Positions 20,001 to 27,788 of a stretch of 44,355 bases of DNA are shown here, one piece after another. Location of the stretch: contig OMZU01000022.1 in assembly GCA_900315605.1 (NCBI GenBank), positions 1-44,355 on the forward strand. The letters are read 5' to 3'. The notes under the pieces were generated by a model. That model saw only the letters and a program-made list of their open reading frames with translations, was not told the DNA's origin and made no database searches. Source of the DNA: an uncultured Eubacteriales bacterium (GTDB taxonomy: Bacteria > Bacillota > Clostridia > Oscillospirales > Acutalibacteraceae). The translations under genes were made by a program, and so were the position numbers. Position 1 is the stretch's first letter, and every line of letters begins with the position of its first letter.

Positions 20001-21675
20001 GGATGAGAATGGTGACAGCGTTACCGGAGATTATCCCGGAACACTCATGAGCAGAAGCGGAAATTCCAACGAATACTTCATCGATGTTCCCACCACAGCA
20101 AAAACTTGTTGTTTTGCAAGAAACAGAAACGCTGAAGAAGTAACCGAGGATGTTGAGGTTAGGCTCGGAGCTAAGTATACTCCAAAATACAAGGATTCAA
20201 GCGGTTACTATAAACTCGATATTGAACAGTTATCATCAAAATCAATCAGAGTTGGTGACAAGGCTTTTGAATTTGGGCTTTATAAGTGTGATGATTACCA
20301 TTACAACAACGAACGGTTGATTCAGAGAAAGTTCTGTGACTCAAACGGAGACGTTACGTTTGATGAGCTGACCTATACAGTCGGCGGAGATTATTACTAC
20401 TTAATCAGAGAAATCGAACCTGATGAAAAGGACAGCGATGTTGATACTTACAGTAAACAGGAATTTCATGTTAAGGTAAAAGCAGTCGCAAACCAGCCTT
20501 CGGAGATTCACTATTATTCCGATAATGGTTATCAGATTTCAACAGAATATCCGGTGTTTAACAATAAGATAAAGGTCGGAAAAATCAATGTTAATAAATC
20601 TGATAATTTAGGCAACAAGGTTGAAGGAGTGATCTTTGAAGTATATAAGGTTAATGGATACGGCGACACAAATTTTAATGATTTTAATCGTGTAGGAGAG
20701 GATAAAACCGATTCCGACGGTGTAGCTGCTATCACAAACCTTCCGATTTATACTTCGGATTACAAATATCAAACCAACAATTCTGCAGTTGTTACCTTTA
20801 ACAATACCAAATCTTGGAACGATGTATATATTTACATTGCTGATTCGCGCGGAAGATCATTGATAAATGACTGGCCGGGAACCCAAATGGATTCAATTGG
20901 TAACGGCAAGTATCAGTTTGATGTTCCGTTAGATGCAAGTTTAATAGTTTTCAATGACGGACAATCTAACGAAACTGTTGAAATAAGTCCCAAAAAGGGT
21001 GCTGTTTATACTCCGACTGTTAAGCAGGCAGGATATTGGAATCTTGACTCAAGCTTAGAGATTTATTTTGATAATTCTAAAAACTGGAGCAATGTAAAAC
21101 TATTTGCGGCTAACAAAAACGGAGATCCAATAAACGGCGACTGGCCCGGAAACAATATGGAAAATGTTGAAGGTACGCTATACAAGGCTACTCTTCCGGC
21201 AACAGTTGATTATATTGTTTTCAATGAAGGCAATTCAAGTTCGTCTGAGGACGTTATTAATGTTTTTGGCGACGCAGTCTATACTCCGTCTGATTTTGAA
21301 AATGGAGTATGGAAGATTGAGACTTCTTCAAGAACAGAATCAAATATGCATTCACAGTCGGATTATCAGTGGTACGCACTTGTTGAGGTCAATCCCAAAA
21401 ATAATCCCGACACAAACCAGAACTATAACCCTAACAATCAGATTAATTGGTTCCAGTTCCCGAAGCTCGGAGAAGATAATGAGCTTCATTATGAGTATAC
21501 GTTTGGATATTCTAATGTACTCCTCAAAAATCCGGATACTTCAGGCTTTGGAATGTTAGCGGTTAAGCTTACCGGTCTTGGAATAGTGCTTCTTTCGGGT
21601 TGCTTATTTGCAACGCATTCTTATGTCAGAATAAGAAGAAGAAAAAAGAGAGCTGTTCATTTAATAACCAAATAA
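17098..21675 (+). CDS. Pilus tip-type adhesin: fibro-slime, pilin domains and four CBM26-like modules
   Basis: 1525 aa from a TTG at 17098, chosen because AAGGAGG lies seven bases before it and a basic signal peptide (LRKRKK, then a hydrophobic core ending near GTAIA-A) follows at once. An acidic linker of four imperfect repeats (17282-17395) precedes a fibro-slime domain (about residues 138-528, WAKATYFDYLSD, ALDMGGAHKES). Next are Cna-B-like domains, a Spy0128/FctA-type isopeptide domain (FEFGLYK, YLIREIEP) and a SpaA domain. Four CBM26-like modules (19672-19932, 19951-20223, 20791-21048, 21061-21324) appear to be inserted in pairs into the last two domains. The C-terminus has NPDTSG, a membrane helix and a basic tail, a likely sorting signal without canonical LPXTG. 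The backbone pilin gene follows after 36 bases. A substrate-binding surface adhesin is inferred. Confidence 0.85.
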   Translation: MLRKRKKGSHYKSSHFKGKITASVLAAVIAVSSAVPLMGTAIAASDESEAVGVELETEELGAEAGDEEVAAEADDEEVAADSDDEEVGAEADDDAVGAGSYDSGSGTEVSFSNGSSNYTAQVNPNNNDNGTAANAQGIFWAKATYFDYLSDTEMNDGWLKPIQAGTNNFNGSYDEWFPFYGFNRDIVKPMVVNSNWSRPLYFGNFCNTSGSYGDSRYPHHQTGAITGSLTTSNSWSTATSSYYSPNFNYQANNSNAVADYNTSVQDLMRSTLDDTGRLMTPDGQVAPYFDAEKMTQSGYARVVNSSFPFRITEQGSGQAVYDYYQFDSKNARDNVYFTWKNENGNPVPEYVNYGAYSTYGVRDGLQYFMNNGQSGYGIFPFNNASGNYKGNKPSSNENLNYCFGIRIDVKFRVPEGGKWGNEPVMFNFSGDDDLWVYITDDTTKKSHLALDMGGAHKESTGRIDFATKKSIVDKVQSGSGKRTDERALDTIFADSNGFKYDHTYTMSVFYMERGLLESNCKMSFSMIPGGDDFKVTEKINDTNVNPGIKDDVKKLDAFKFTPMTYDTEGGSGAQGVNGSEFTYHSQSGTSTQTTADGTFNLKSGEDADFHKQIDIGKYVGVTQTRVGSSLLKYTTKWSYWDNVYDPNHTESLDEGTKNTENTALDPAKTKNIQLLNRSGSKYDYAELQVDFENTPKTVPVQITKTLANGVSSDAEFPAKIRIKLEDDGNGGRWLTRPLEYTCDGRTYTLQSDGSLSQNCMLKKDRVLTFNGIPQGAILEVTEQKKSGFQYQSASEDNDNLPGNGISPLSANELGNDDDGGFTMDTNYTVKVKIGNKMDEPQGAVIKAKKNLTYNIASKVTFNNTLNWNDVYVYAEDSDGNSLFGDYESKKLTNDGSNLYVVEIPVDAVFFVFHNINESTVDITNTNETERTITPTTYNGSAWEVESDPAPSVTFVNTFDWEEVYFYAMDENGDSVTGDYPGTLMSRSGNSNEYFIDVPTTAKTCCFARNRNAEEVTEDVEVRLGAKYTPKYKDSSGYYKLDIEQLSSKSIRVGDKAFEFGLYKCDDYHYNNERLIQRKFCDSNGDVTFDELTYTVGGDYYYLIREIEPDEKDSDVDTYSKQEFHVKVKAVANQPSEIHYYSDNGYQISTEYPVFNNKIKVGKINVNKSDNLGNKVEGVIFEVYKVNGYGDTNFNDFNRVGEDKTDSDGVAAITNLPIYTSDYKYQTNNSAVVTFNNTKSWNDVYIYIADSRGRSLINDWPGTQMDSIGNGKYQFDVPLDASLIVFNDGQSNETVEISPKKGAVYTPTVKQAGYWNLDSSLEIYFDNSKNWSNVKLFAANKNGDPINGDWPGNNMENVEGTLYKATLPATVDYIVFNEGNSSSSEDVINVFGDAVYTPSDFENGVWKIETSSRTESNMHSQSDYQWYALVEVNPKNNPDTNQNYNPNNQINWFQFPKLGEDNELHYEYTFGYSNVLLKNPDTSGFGMLAVKLTGLGIVLLSGCLFATHSYVRIRRRKKRAVHLITK
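19672..20223 (+). other. CBM26-like module pair 1-2 (diverged)
   Basis: Two adjacent ~90-residue modules (19672-19932 and 19951-20223) starting VTFNNTLNWNDVYVYA and VTFVNTFDWEEVYFYA. They match modules 3 and 4 in framework, but the WPG motif is replaced by DYES and DYPG, and the VIFN strand reads FVFH and CCFA. They sit between KAKKNLTYNI and the segment RVGDKAFEFGLYK of an FctA-type domain, the expected first and second strands of that fold. Confidence 0.65.
20791..21324 (+). other. CBM26-like module pair 3-4 (canonical)
   Basis: Modules 20791-21048 and 21061-21324 carry the starch-binding module 26 signature: an NxxxWxxVxxY strand, WPGTQM or WPGNNM, then IVFNDG or IVFNEG and a final GxW. 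They interrupt a SpaA-type domain between AITNLPIYTSDYKY and YQWYALVEVNPKN. Confidence 0.7.
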
Positions 21676-21711
21676 TTAAATATTTATTAATTTAAAAAGG
21701 AGAAAAAACAA

Positions 21712-23187
21712 ATGACAAAATCATCAAAGAAACTTCTTGCTTTACTTCTCGCTGTGATGTTTGCTTTCTCAGCGGTACCGTTCACTGCTTCTGCAGCAGA
21801 AACAACAAATACTGTAAATGTTACAGGTATTCCCGGCGTAAACTACAATCTTTATAAGATCGCTTCTGTAAGTGCTGAGAACGGCGAATATGTTCCATCT
21901 TTTACAAGAACAGATGATACAAAAGCTGTTTACGATGAGATCGTTGCTGCTAAGGACAACACAACAGCTCTTTATCAGGCTCTTGATCAGGTTGCAGATT
22001 CTGCAATCGCCGGCTATGGTTCTGTTGTTAAGACATTCGCGTTTACAGATACACAAGCTACTATTGACTACACAGGCGACGATGGTATCTACTACCTGAG
22101 AAGAACAACTGATCCTATGCCTGTAAACATTGAGCAAATCACAAGAGGTTCTGTATTTGCACTCCCAATTGCTACAGACGAAGCCAGCTTTTCTGTTGCA
22201 GCTAAGGTAAAGTATTTGGGTGAGCCAACTGTTCAGAAGAAGATTCAGGTTGAAAACGGCACAACACCTGCAGGTGATACAAACTACAACGATGTTGACT
22301 ATGCAACAGCCGGTTCACTTGATACAATCAGATATAAGCTCACAGCAGATATCACAGGTTCAATGGATAACAAGCTCAAGAAGTATGTTATCGCTGATAA
22401 GATGGATCCTTCACTTGATGAAACAAAAGTAACAATCGTTAGCGTTACACTTAAGTCTTCAGATTATACAGATGTAACTCTTACAGACGGTATGTATCAT
22501 AAGAATGCTTTCGGAAGTGATTATACTTTTGGTCTTTTCATTGATTCTGCTGTACTCGGCGGAAGACAGGTTTCCGGTACAAGAACATTCTATGATTATG
22601 ACACAGTTGAGGTAATCTTCACAACTGCACTCAAGAATACAGCTCCTCATAAAACTCTTCTTCCTAACAAGGATTGGCTCGTTTATAACAACAATTCAAC
22701 AAATGTTTCTCAGCCTGAGGACACAGATACAGTTAAAGAAGGCGATGAAGTAAACGTTGAGGGCTTTAAGCTTAATGTTGTAAAGAAAGACAAGGACGGA
22801 GTTACAAAGCTTGAAGGTGCTGAGTTTGAGCTTTACAAGAATGCTGATTGCACTGATAAAGTAGATGGCGTTAAGGCTGTTTCAGATGCTAACGGTGTTG
22901 CAGAGTTCAAGTTTAGCAATGGAAGTTACTTCCTTGCTAAGAGTAACGACAAATTCTGGGCAAAAGAGACAAAAGCTCCTGTAGGATATACTTTAAATCC
23001 GAATCCTGTAGAAATCCAAGTTGGCGACAACGGTCAGACAAGCGAAGTAGTAGTAACTGATACAAAAATCAAGCTTCCTGAGACAGGTGGCGCAGGCACA
23101 ATGATGTTCACATTAATCGGTGCAGGCCTCATGATCGTAGCAGGCGTTCTCTTCGTAGTAGTTTACAAAAAGAGATCAGCTAAATAA
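21712..23187 (+). CDS. SpaA-type major (backbone) pilin, LPETG-anchored
   Basis: 491 aa; ATG behind AAAAAGGAG. Signal peptide 1 to about 29 (LLALLLAVMFAFSAVPFTASA). The N-terminal pilin domain (about 30-165) is followed by an isopeptide-forming D2 domain (about 175-345, with SLDTIRYKLTADI) and a Cna-B/SpaA domain (about 355-450) with an E-box (WAKETKAPVGY). The sorting signal is LPETG (455-459), a hydrophobic helix and KKRSAK. Such proteins are polymerised by a class C sortase and attached to peptidoglycan. No sortase gene lies in this window. Codon use is strongly biased (aca, gct, gtt) compared with the adhesin gene, suggesting high expression. Confidence 0.92.
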   Translation: MTKSSKKLLALLLAVMFAFSAVPFTASAAETTNTVNVTGIPGVNYNLYKIASVSAENGEYVPSFTRTDDTKAVYDEIVAAKDNTTALYQALDQVADSAIAGYGSVVKTFAFTDTQATIDYTGDDGIYYLRRTTDPMPVNIEQITRGSVFALPIATDEASFSVAAKVKYLGEPTVQKKIQVENGTTPAGDTNYNDVDYATAGSLDTIRYKLTADITGSMDNKLKKYVIADKMDPSLDETKVTIVSVTLKSSDYTDVTLTDGMYHKNAFGSDYTFGLFIDSAVLGGRQVSGTRTFYDYDTVEVIFTTALKNTAPHKTLLPNKDWLVYNNNSTNVSQPEDTDTVKEGDEVNVEGFKLNVVKKDKDGVTKLEGAEFELYKNADCTDKVDGVKAVSDANGVAEFKFSNGSYFLAKSNDKFWAKETKAPVGYTLNPNPVEIQVGDNGQTSEVVVTDTKIKLPETGGAGTMMFTLIGAGLMIVAGVLFVVVYKKRSAK

Positions 23188-23207
23188 TTCAGCCAACTGA
23201 ATTATCC

Positions 23208-23231
23208 CGGCTAAAACTAATATTTTAGCCG
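23208..23231 (+). other. Hairpin after the pilin gene
   Basis: CGGCTAAAA-CTAATA-TTTTAGCCG, a perfect 9-bp stem just before the strong terminator at 23245. No T-run follows it. It might stabilise the pilin mRNA 3' end. Confidence 0.4.
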
Positions 23232-23244
23232 ATTGAATCAAAGT

Positions 23245-23284
23245 AAAAGCACTTATGGCATTGATTTGTCATAAGTGCTTTTTT
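23245..23284 (+). terminator. Terminator of the pilus operon
   Basis: AAGCACTTATG (23247-23257) pairs with CATAAGTGCTT (23270-23280), loop of 12, followed by TTTT so that six T close the hairpin. It separates the pilus genes from the two-component system. Confidence 0.85.
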
Positions 23285-23381
23285 CTACGGGAAGATATGT
23301 TACTTCAAAATCAAACGTTGATTGCCCGACAATGCTTTCATTGAAAGAAAGTGCCGACCAACACTTATTACAAAACCGGTC

Positions 23382-23410
23382 TTGTATATTTTTGGAAAAA
23401 GATGTATAAT
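23382..23410 (+). promoter_or_regulatory. Promoter of the two-component system
   Basis: TTGTAT at 23382-23387, 17 bases, TATAAT at 23405-23410, about 52 bases upstream of the response regulator start. A partial copy of the dispersed repeat (23311-23334) lies just upstream. Confidence 0.65.
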
Positions 23411-23461
23411 TAGAAAAAAGTATCGGCAACAGTTGTATGCCGCCGCAAGTGGGTTGATAAG

Positions 23462-24145
23462 ATGTACAGAGTGTTGTTGGTTGAGGATGACAAAAGCATT
23501 CAAGACCTTGTTTATAATTATTTTGTAAAAAAAGAAAAAAATCTTTTTCAGGTCGATATTGCCGGCAACGGTCATTCCGGTCTTGAAATGGCATATGAAA
23601 ACAACTATGATCTGCTTTTGCTTGACGTGATGCTGCCCGAGCTTGACGGCTTTGAGCTTTGCCGCGAGATCCGCAAGTCGAGCGATGTGCCGATCATGTT
23701 CATCACCGCTCGCGTTGAAGAATCCGATATACTCAACGGCTATGCCCTTGGCTGTGACGATTATGTTGTAAAGCCGTTTCCGCTTCCGGTGCTCTATCAA
23801 AAAGCCTCTGCGCTTATCAAACGCTCAAAGGGGCTTGTGCGCTCAAAGGTTTTTTCAGCCGGCAATCTTTTGTTGAATCCCAACAACGGCAAGGTTTTCT
23901 GCGACGGCGATGAGGTCAAGCTCACCGCAAGGGAATACGCTATTCTAAAGGTTTTGATCGAGAACAAGGGCGTTATCGTCAGCCGTGACAAGCTGCTCGA
24001 TATCGTTTGGGGCTACAACAGCGGAGCCGACGAGCGCGTGCTCGACACCCATATGCGAAACCTCAGAAAAGCCCTCGGCACAGACGGCAAGCTTATCAAA
24101 ACTGCGATCCGCCGCGGATACATAATTGAGGATCAAAATGGATAA
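23462..24145 (+). CDS. OmpR/PhoB family response regulator
   Basis: 227 aa. The receiver domain (1 to about 115) has acidic residues Glu8-Asp10, phospho-acceptor Asp55 (LLLLDVMLPELDGF) and a lysine in CDDYVVKPF. The winged-helix DNA-binding domain is about 130-225 (LTAREYAILKVLIENKG, HMRNLRKAL, RGYIIE). The start ATG has only a weak RBS. The next gene, the kinase, overlaps its end by eight bases. Target genes are unknown; the pilus operon directly upstream is a plausible target. Confidence 0.93.
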   Translation: MYRVLLVEDDKSIQDLVYNYFVKKEKNLFQVDIAGNGHSGLEMAYENNYDLLLLDVMLPELDGFELCREIRKSSDVPIMFITARVEESDILNGYALGCDDYVVKPFPLPVLYQKASALIKRSKGLVRSKVFSAGNLLLNPNNGKVFCDGDEVKLTAREYAILKVLIENKGVIVSRDKLLDIVWGYNSGADERVLDTHMRNLRKALGTDGKLIKTAIRRGYIIEDQNG

Positions 24146-25787
24146 ACAGCTAAAAAAACAACGAAACAAAATTTTTTTGAGGGTATCGCTCGTTCTGCTT
24201 GCGGTTTGGTTTTTGGTTTCAGCTTTCTACATAATCTTTTGCCTGTATAATGAGTATACAAATTCTCAGAATGCTGTTCTTTCAAAGCAAACAAATTTAG
24301 AAAGAGCTTTTAACAATAAATCGGAAATAAATCAAAAATATAAATATAATACTGTCCCAAGCGGAGCGCTTTTCAAAGAGTTGAGCGGCTTTATTAATGA
24401 GGGACTGCTAAAGGATTCTAACAGCCAGCTTGTTGTTATTGAAAATGATACCGGTACAGTTATTGCGGACACAGCCGGAGAAAAAGAAATTGTAAAACTT
24501 GGCTATAAATATGAAGGGTATAACAGTATTGGTTACGGCTTGATCGATTTACAGAAAATTCGTGATTCTCTTACCGACGAGCAATTTAAGGAGATCACCG
24601 ATTATCTCAGTATTAAACGTAACGACGGAAAAAAATATGAGCTTGTATGTACAAAATTTCAATTCGTATACTATGATGTGATCCCGCTGGAGCTTAAGGT
24701 GATAATTAACAGCGGCAGCGATATGTGGTATATTTCTGATGAGATCGTTGCTTCCTATCCTCTTGATGAAAACACAGTTGCGAGAGTTGAAATCCTGGAA
24801 TGTAATGATATGCTGCGAAATACGATCCCAACCGATCTTTTGTTAAACAAGACGTATAACGAGGATTACATTGGTCAGCTCTCTGACGAACAACTGGAAA
24901 AGTCTTTTGATAAAATTTCAACCGGATTTCTGAATTATGTGTTTTATTTCAGTGAGGTCAACCAATTAAAAACCGGTGAAGATGAAACAACTGATATTTT
25001 GATCCGATTCGCAAAGCATGTCAATCTGGGCAAGGAATGCAACAGGCGGATTTTGATTGGCGTTTCAGTTATATTTTTATTTTTCTTTTTGATCGCTCTG
25101 ATTCTGTGCTTTATGATTTGGAAAATGGTCAAGTCGCAGATCATTCAGGAGAAAAAGCGCGCCGACCTTACCAACGCTCTTGCCCACGACATCAAAACGC
25201 CGCTGTTTGTGATAAGCGGCTGCGCCTACAGCATGAAAGACGGTATCGACGGGGACGAGCGCGGCGATTATCTGGATAAAATCATAAACCAAACTGATAA
25301 TATCAACGAGATGGTTCACAAGATGCTCAACCTCAGCAAGCTGGATTCCTATATGATGAAGCTCAACAAGACTGATTTTGATTTGTTTGCTCTGGTTGAG
25401 GAGGTTTGCGAGAACTATGTTCATCTGCCCGACGGCAAGCAGCTTTTGCTCTCGCACAGCGGCGACAACACGGTGAACGCAGACCGCGAGCTTATAAAAA
25501 CCGCAGTTCAAAACCTGACGGACAACGCTGTAAAATATTCGACTCCGCAGGGCGTTATCAAGGTTGAGATGACCGGCAAACGTTTGGTGATCTCAAACCC
25601 GAGCGAGCCGCTGAGCAAGGCGGAGCTCAAGCAGCTTTGGGAGCCCTACGCCAGAAAAGACAAGAGCCGCAGCAAGAGCGGAAACGGTCTGGGCTTGGCG
25701 ATCGTAAAGTCGATTTTGGACTTGCACAAGGCAAAATACGGAATGTATATGAAAGCTTCCGTTTTGACTTTTTATGCAGAATTCTGA
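24138..25787 (+). CDS. Membrane sensor histidine kinase
   Basis: 549 aa from the ATG at 24138 (GAGG 8 bases before), overlapping the regulator gene. TM1 is about residues 12-37 and TM2 about 298-328, enclosing a ~260-residue external sensor domain of no recognised family. HisKA contains His350 (LAHDIKTPLF). The catalytic domain has the N box (LTDNAVKYS) and G box (GNGLGLAIV). The protein ends shortly after the G box, as in compact kinases of this group. The partner is the response regulator; the ligand is unknown. Confidence 0.92.
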   Translation: MDKQLKKQRNKIFLRVSLVLLAVWFLVSAFYIIFCLYNEYTNSQNAVLSKQTNLERAFNNKSEINQKYKYNTVPSGALFKELSGFINEGLLKDSNSQLVVIENDTGTVIADTAGEKEIVKLGYKYEGYNSIGYGLIDLQKIRDSLTDEQFKEITDYLSIKRNDGKKYELVCTKFQFVYYDVIPLELKVIINSGSDMWYISDEIVASYPLDENTVARVEILECNDMLRNTIPTDLLLNKTYNEDYIGQLSDEQLEKSFDKISTGFLNYVFYFSEVNQLKTGEDETTDILIRFAKHVNLGKECNRRILIGVSVIFLFFFLIALILCFMIWKMVKSQIIQEKKRADLTNALAHDIKTPLFVISGCAYSMKDGIDGDERGDYLDKIINQTDNINEMVHKMLNLSKLDSYMMKLNKTDFDLFALVEEVCENYVHLPDGKQLLLSHSGDNTVNADRELIKTAVQNLTDNAVKYSTPQGVIKVEMTGKRLVISNPSEPLSKAELKQLWEPYARKDKSRSKSGNGLGLAIVKSILDLHKAKYGMYMKASVLTFYAEF

Positions 25788-25809
25788 TTTTTAATTCTTA
25801 GGAGGAAAT

Positions 25810-26307
25810 ATGATTAAGAAGCTTATAATTTTTATCACCCTGCTTTCCGCAGCGGCAATAGCTGTGACCGCCTGCGGAGGAAACGATCAAAAAACAGAAA
25901 CAACCGTTGCGGAAACGACCGCTTCAACCTCGCCGACAACTCAGCCGGCAACAACTAAGGCTGCCGAGGAAACAAAAAAATCTGCTCAGGAGAATGAAAA
26001 ATCCGACTCCTCAGCCGAAAAAAGCGATCAGACAGGCGCGGATAATTCTTTCGCTCAGAGCAGCGCAGAAGCATTGCAGGATGGCAACGGCGCAAACAAC
26101 AACGATAACAATGCAAACAACAGCGACAAAAGCTCGGCGGACTCAAAGTCCGAGAACGGCGGCGAAGAAAAAAACGCTGACGGCGAGGCTTCGTCCAATT
26201 CCGGCGGAGAACAGCTTTCTTCGGACAGCGACGAGGGTTGGGAAAGCCAGATATATGCTCCGGTTGTTGACCCGCGAAAGCCAATCGAGCTTCCGCCAGA
26301 CGAATAA
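25810..26307 (+). CDS. Low-complexity secreted lipoprotein
   Basis: 165 aa with a lipoprotein signal (IAVTACGG, Cys22) behind AGGAGG. The rest is a disordered Ser/Asn/Glu/Lys/Asp-rich stalk (N and D runs around residues 92-115) ending in a short segment with IYAPVVDPRKPIELPPDE. No family recognised. It follows the kinase by 22 bases and is probably in the same transcript; a linker-type or spacer lipoprotein is a guess. Confidence 0.75.
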   Translation: MIKKLIIFITLLSAAAIAVTACGGNDQKTETTVAETTASTSPTTQPATTKAAEETKKSAQENEKSDSSAEKSDQTGADNSFAQSSAEALQDGNGANNNDNNANNSDKSSADSKSENGGEEKNADGEASSNSGGEQLSSDSDEGWESQIYAPVVDPRKPIELPPDE

Positions 26308-26397
26308 GAGATATAATTCGATCTATGATCGCTTTACGCAGGGCGTGGTTTATATCATGTGCGCTGCAATAGATTTTTCTTGATTAGGAGGAGCAAA

Positions 26398-27546
26398 GTG
26401 AAAGCTTTTAAAAATACCGTTGCCTGTGTTTTTGCTCTCGCGATTTTTGCGGCGGCGTTGAGCGGCTGCGGCGCAGGCAAAAGCGATCCCGGTTCCGCAA
26501 ATGAAGCCACAAAGTCGGAAGCCGACGCAAAAAATGAGGACGGCGTATTTGTCAGAATCGACCGCGACGACCCCGACGCATGGCAAAACGAGCTGTCGAA
26601 TCTAAGATTTTTGACCGCTGGAGAATATAGTTTTAAAACGCTGCACGAGGATCTTGTTCCCTCTGAGGAGGGCTTTGATACTCTGAATATTTCGGGCAGC
26701 GCGCAGTTCTCCGTGAATCAGTTCAAGGAGCTTGCGCCAAAGCTCAGGGAGTATAACAAAAGGGTCTATATAATTGATACCAGGCTCGAAAGTCACGGCT
26801 TTATCAACGATATCGCTTATTCATGGTGCGGCAAGAAGAACGCCGCTAATCTTGGCAAAACGCGCGAGGAGATCGAGGGCGACGAAAAGGGTCTTTCCTC
26901 GGTTATCGGTTCAACCCTCACAGCCTACACAGCCGTTGACGACGAGCCCGACCAAGCCGTTGAGGTTGAAGCAAAATCATGGCAGACCGAGCGCGAGCTG
27001 GTTGAGGGCGAGGGCTTTTACTATCACCGCCTTGCCTGCCCGGATCATTGCTGGCCGCCTGCCGAGGTCATCGACGAATTCATAGAGTTTGCCAACGGCA
27101 TAGATATGAACAACTCATGGCTGCATTTTCACTGTCAGGCAGGCAAGGGACGCACCGGCGCGTTTATGACGATCTACGACATGATGAAAAATCCCGGCGT
27201 TGCTTGCGACGACATTTTGCTGCGTCAGGCTATGACCGGAAGCGGAAATCTTTATGATAAATCGAGTGAGGACAGCAGCTTTTCTCAAAAGGAACGCTGT
27301 GTGCTTGCAAGGGCGGTTTACGCCTACATTCAGGAGAGCTACAAAAAGGATTACATTGAAAAATGGAGCACCTGGCTTGAGCACAACACTCAGGAATTGA
27401 CCCTCAAGGTCGGAGAAAGCAAGAGCACTGAGGGCGACGCGTTCAGCTCAGACGTTGCAGTTGTTGACGATTCCTTTACCGCGACCGGCGCGGGCGAGGC
27501 TTGTGTGTTTGCCGACAACACAGTGTATTACGTAACTGTTGAATAA
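26398..27546 (+). CDS. PTP-like phytase lipoprotein
   Basis: 382 aa from a GTG at 26398 with AGGAGG eight bases before. A lipobox (AALSGCG) follows at about residue 22. The core matches protein-tyrosine-phosphatase-like inositol polyphosphate phosphatases: IIDTRLESHGFINDIAYSW, the general-acid loop ACPDHCWP (Asp216) and the P-loop HCQAGKGRT (Cys246, Arg252). Such enzymes, known from rumen Selenomonas, remove phosphates from phytate. A C-terminal ~45-residue appendage after WLEHNT (TLKVGESKS, ADNTVYYVTVE) resembles a small Ig-like or Big fold. The substrate is inferred from the family. It probably acts on the cell surface. Confidence 0.85.
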   Translation: MKAFKNTVACVFALAIFAAALSGCGAGKSDPGSANEATKSEADAKNEDGVFVRIDRDDPDAWQNELSNLRFLTAGEYSFKTLHEDLVPSEEGFDTLNISGSAQFSVNQFKELAPKLREYNKRVYIIDTRLESHGFINDIAYSWCGKKNAANLGKTREEIEGDEKGLSSVIGSTLTAYTAVDDEPDQAVEVEAKSWQTERELVEGEGFYYHRLACPDHCWPPAEVIDEFIEFANGIDMNNSWLHFHCQAGKGRTGAFMTIYDMMKNPGVACDDILLRQAMTGSGNLYDKSSEDSSFSQKERCVLARAVYAYIQESYKKDYIEKWSTWLEHNTQELTLKVGESKSTEGDAFSSDVAVVDDSFTATGAGEACVFADNTVYYVTVE

Positions 27547-27551
27547 TCAAA

Positions 27552-27576
27552 GCCGCTGTTTTTCGGAAAAAGCGGC
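27552..27576 (+). terminator. Weak hairpin after the phytase gene
   Basis: GCCGC-TG-TTTTT-CGG-AAAAA-GCGGC, a stem with a bulge and no T-run afterwards. It could be a weak terminator or mRNA-stabilising hairpin before the DUF951 gene. Confidence 0.3.
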
Positions 27577-27603
27577 GAGATATACAGATTGTGAGGAGCT
27601 TTT

Positions 27604-27786
27604 ATGGAGGTTAAGCCCGGCGACCGCGTTGAGATGAAAAAGCCGCATCCCTGCGGCGGCAAGGCGTTTGAGATCCTGCGAGTTGGCATGGATTTTAAGA
27701 TACGCTGTCTGACCTGCGGCAGAGAGGTTATGGCTCCGCGCGGCAAAATTGAGAAGAACATCAAAAAATTATTGGAACAGGATTAA
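27604..27786 (+). CDS. DUF951 family protein
   Basis: 60 aa; [20 protein letters not shown] and the CLTCGREV pair match the DUF951 family, small and conserved in Firmicutes. The two cysteine-containing motifs (HPCGG, CLTCG) may bind a metal. RBS GAGG. It lies directly upstream of prfA, three bases apart. Confidence 0.9.
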   Translation: MEVKPGDRVEMKKPHPCGGKAFEILRVGMDFKIRCLTCGREVMAPRGKIEKNIKKLLEQD

Positions 27787-27788
27787 AT

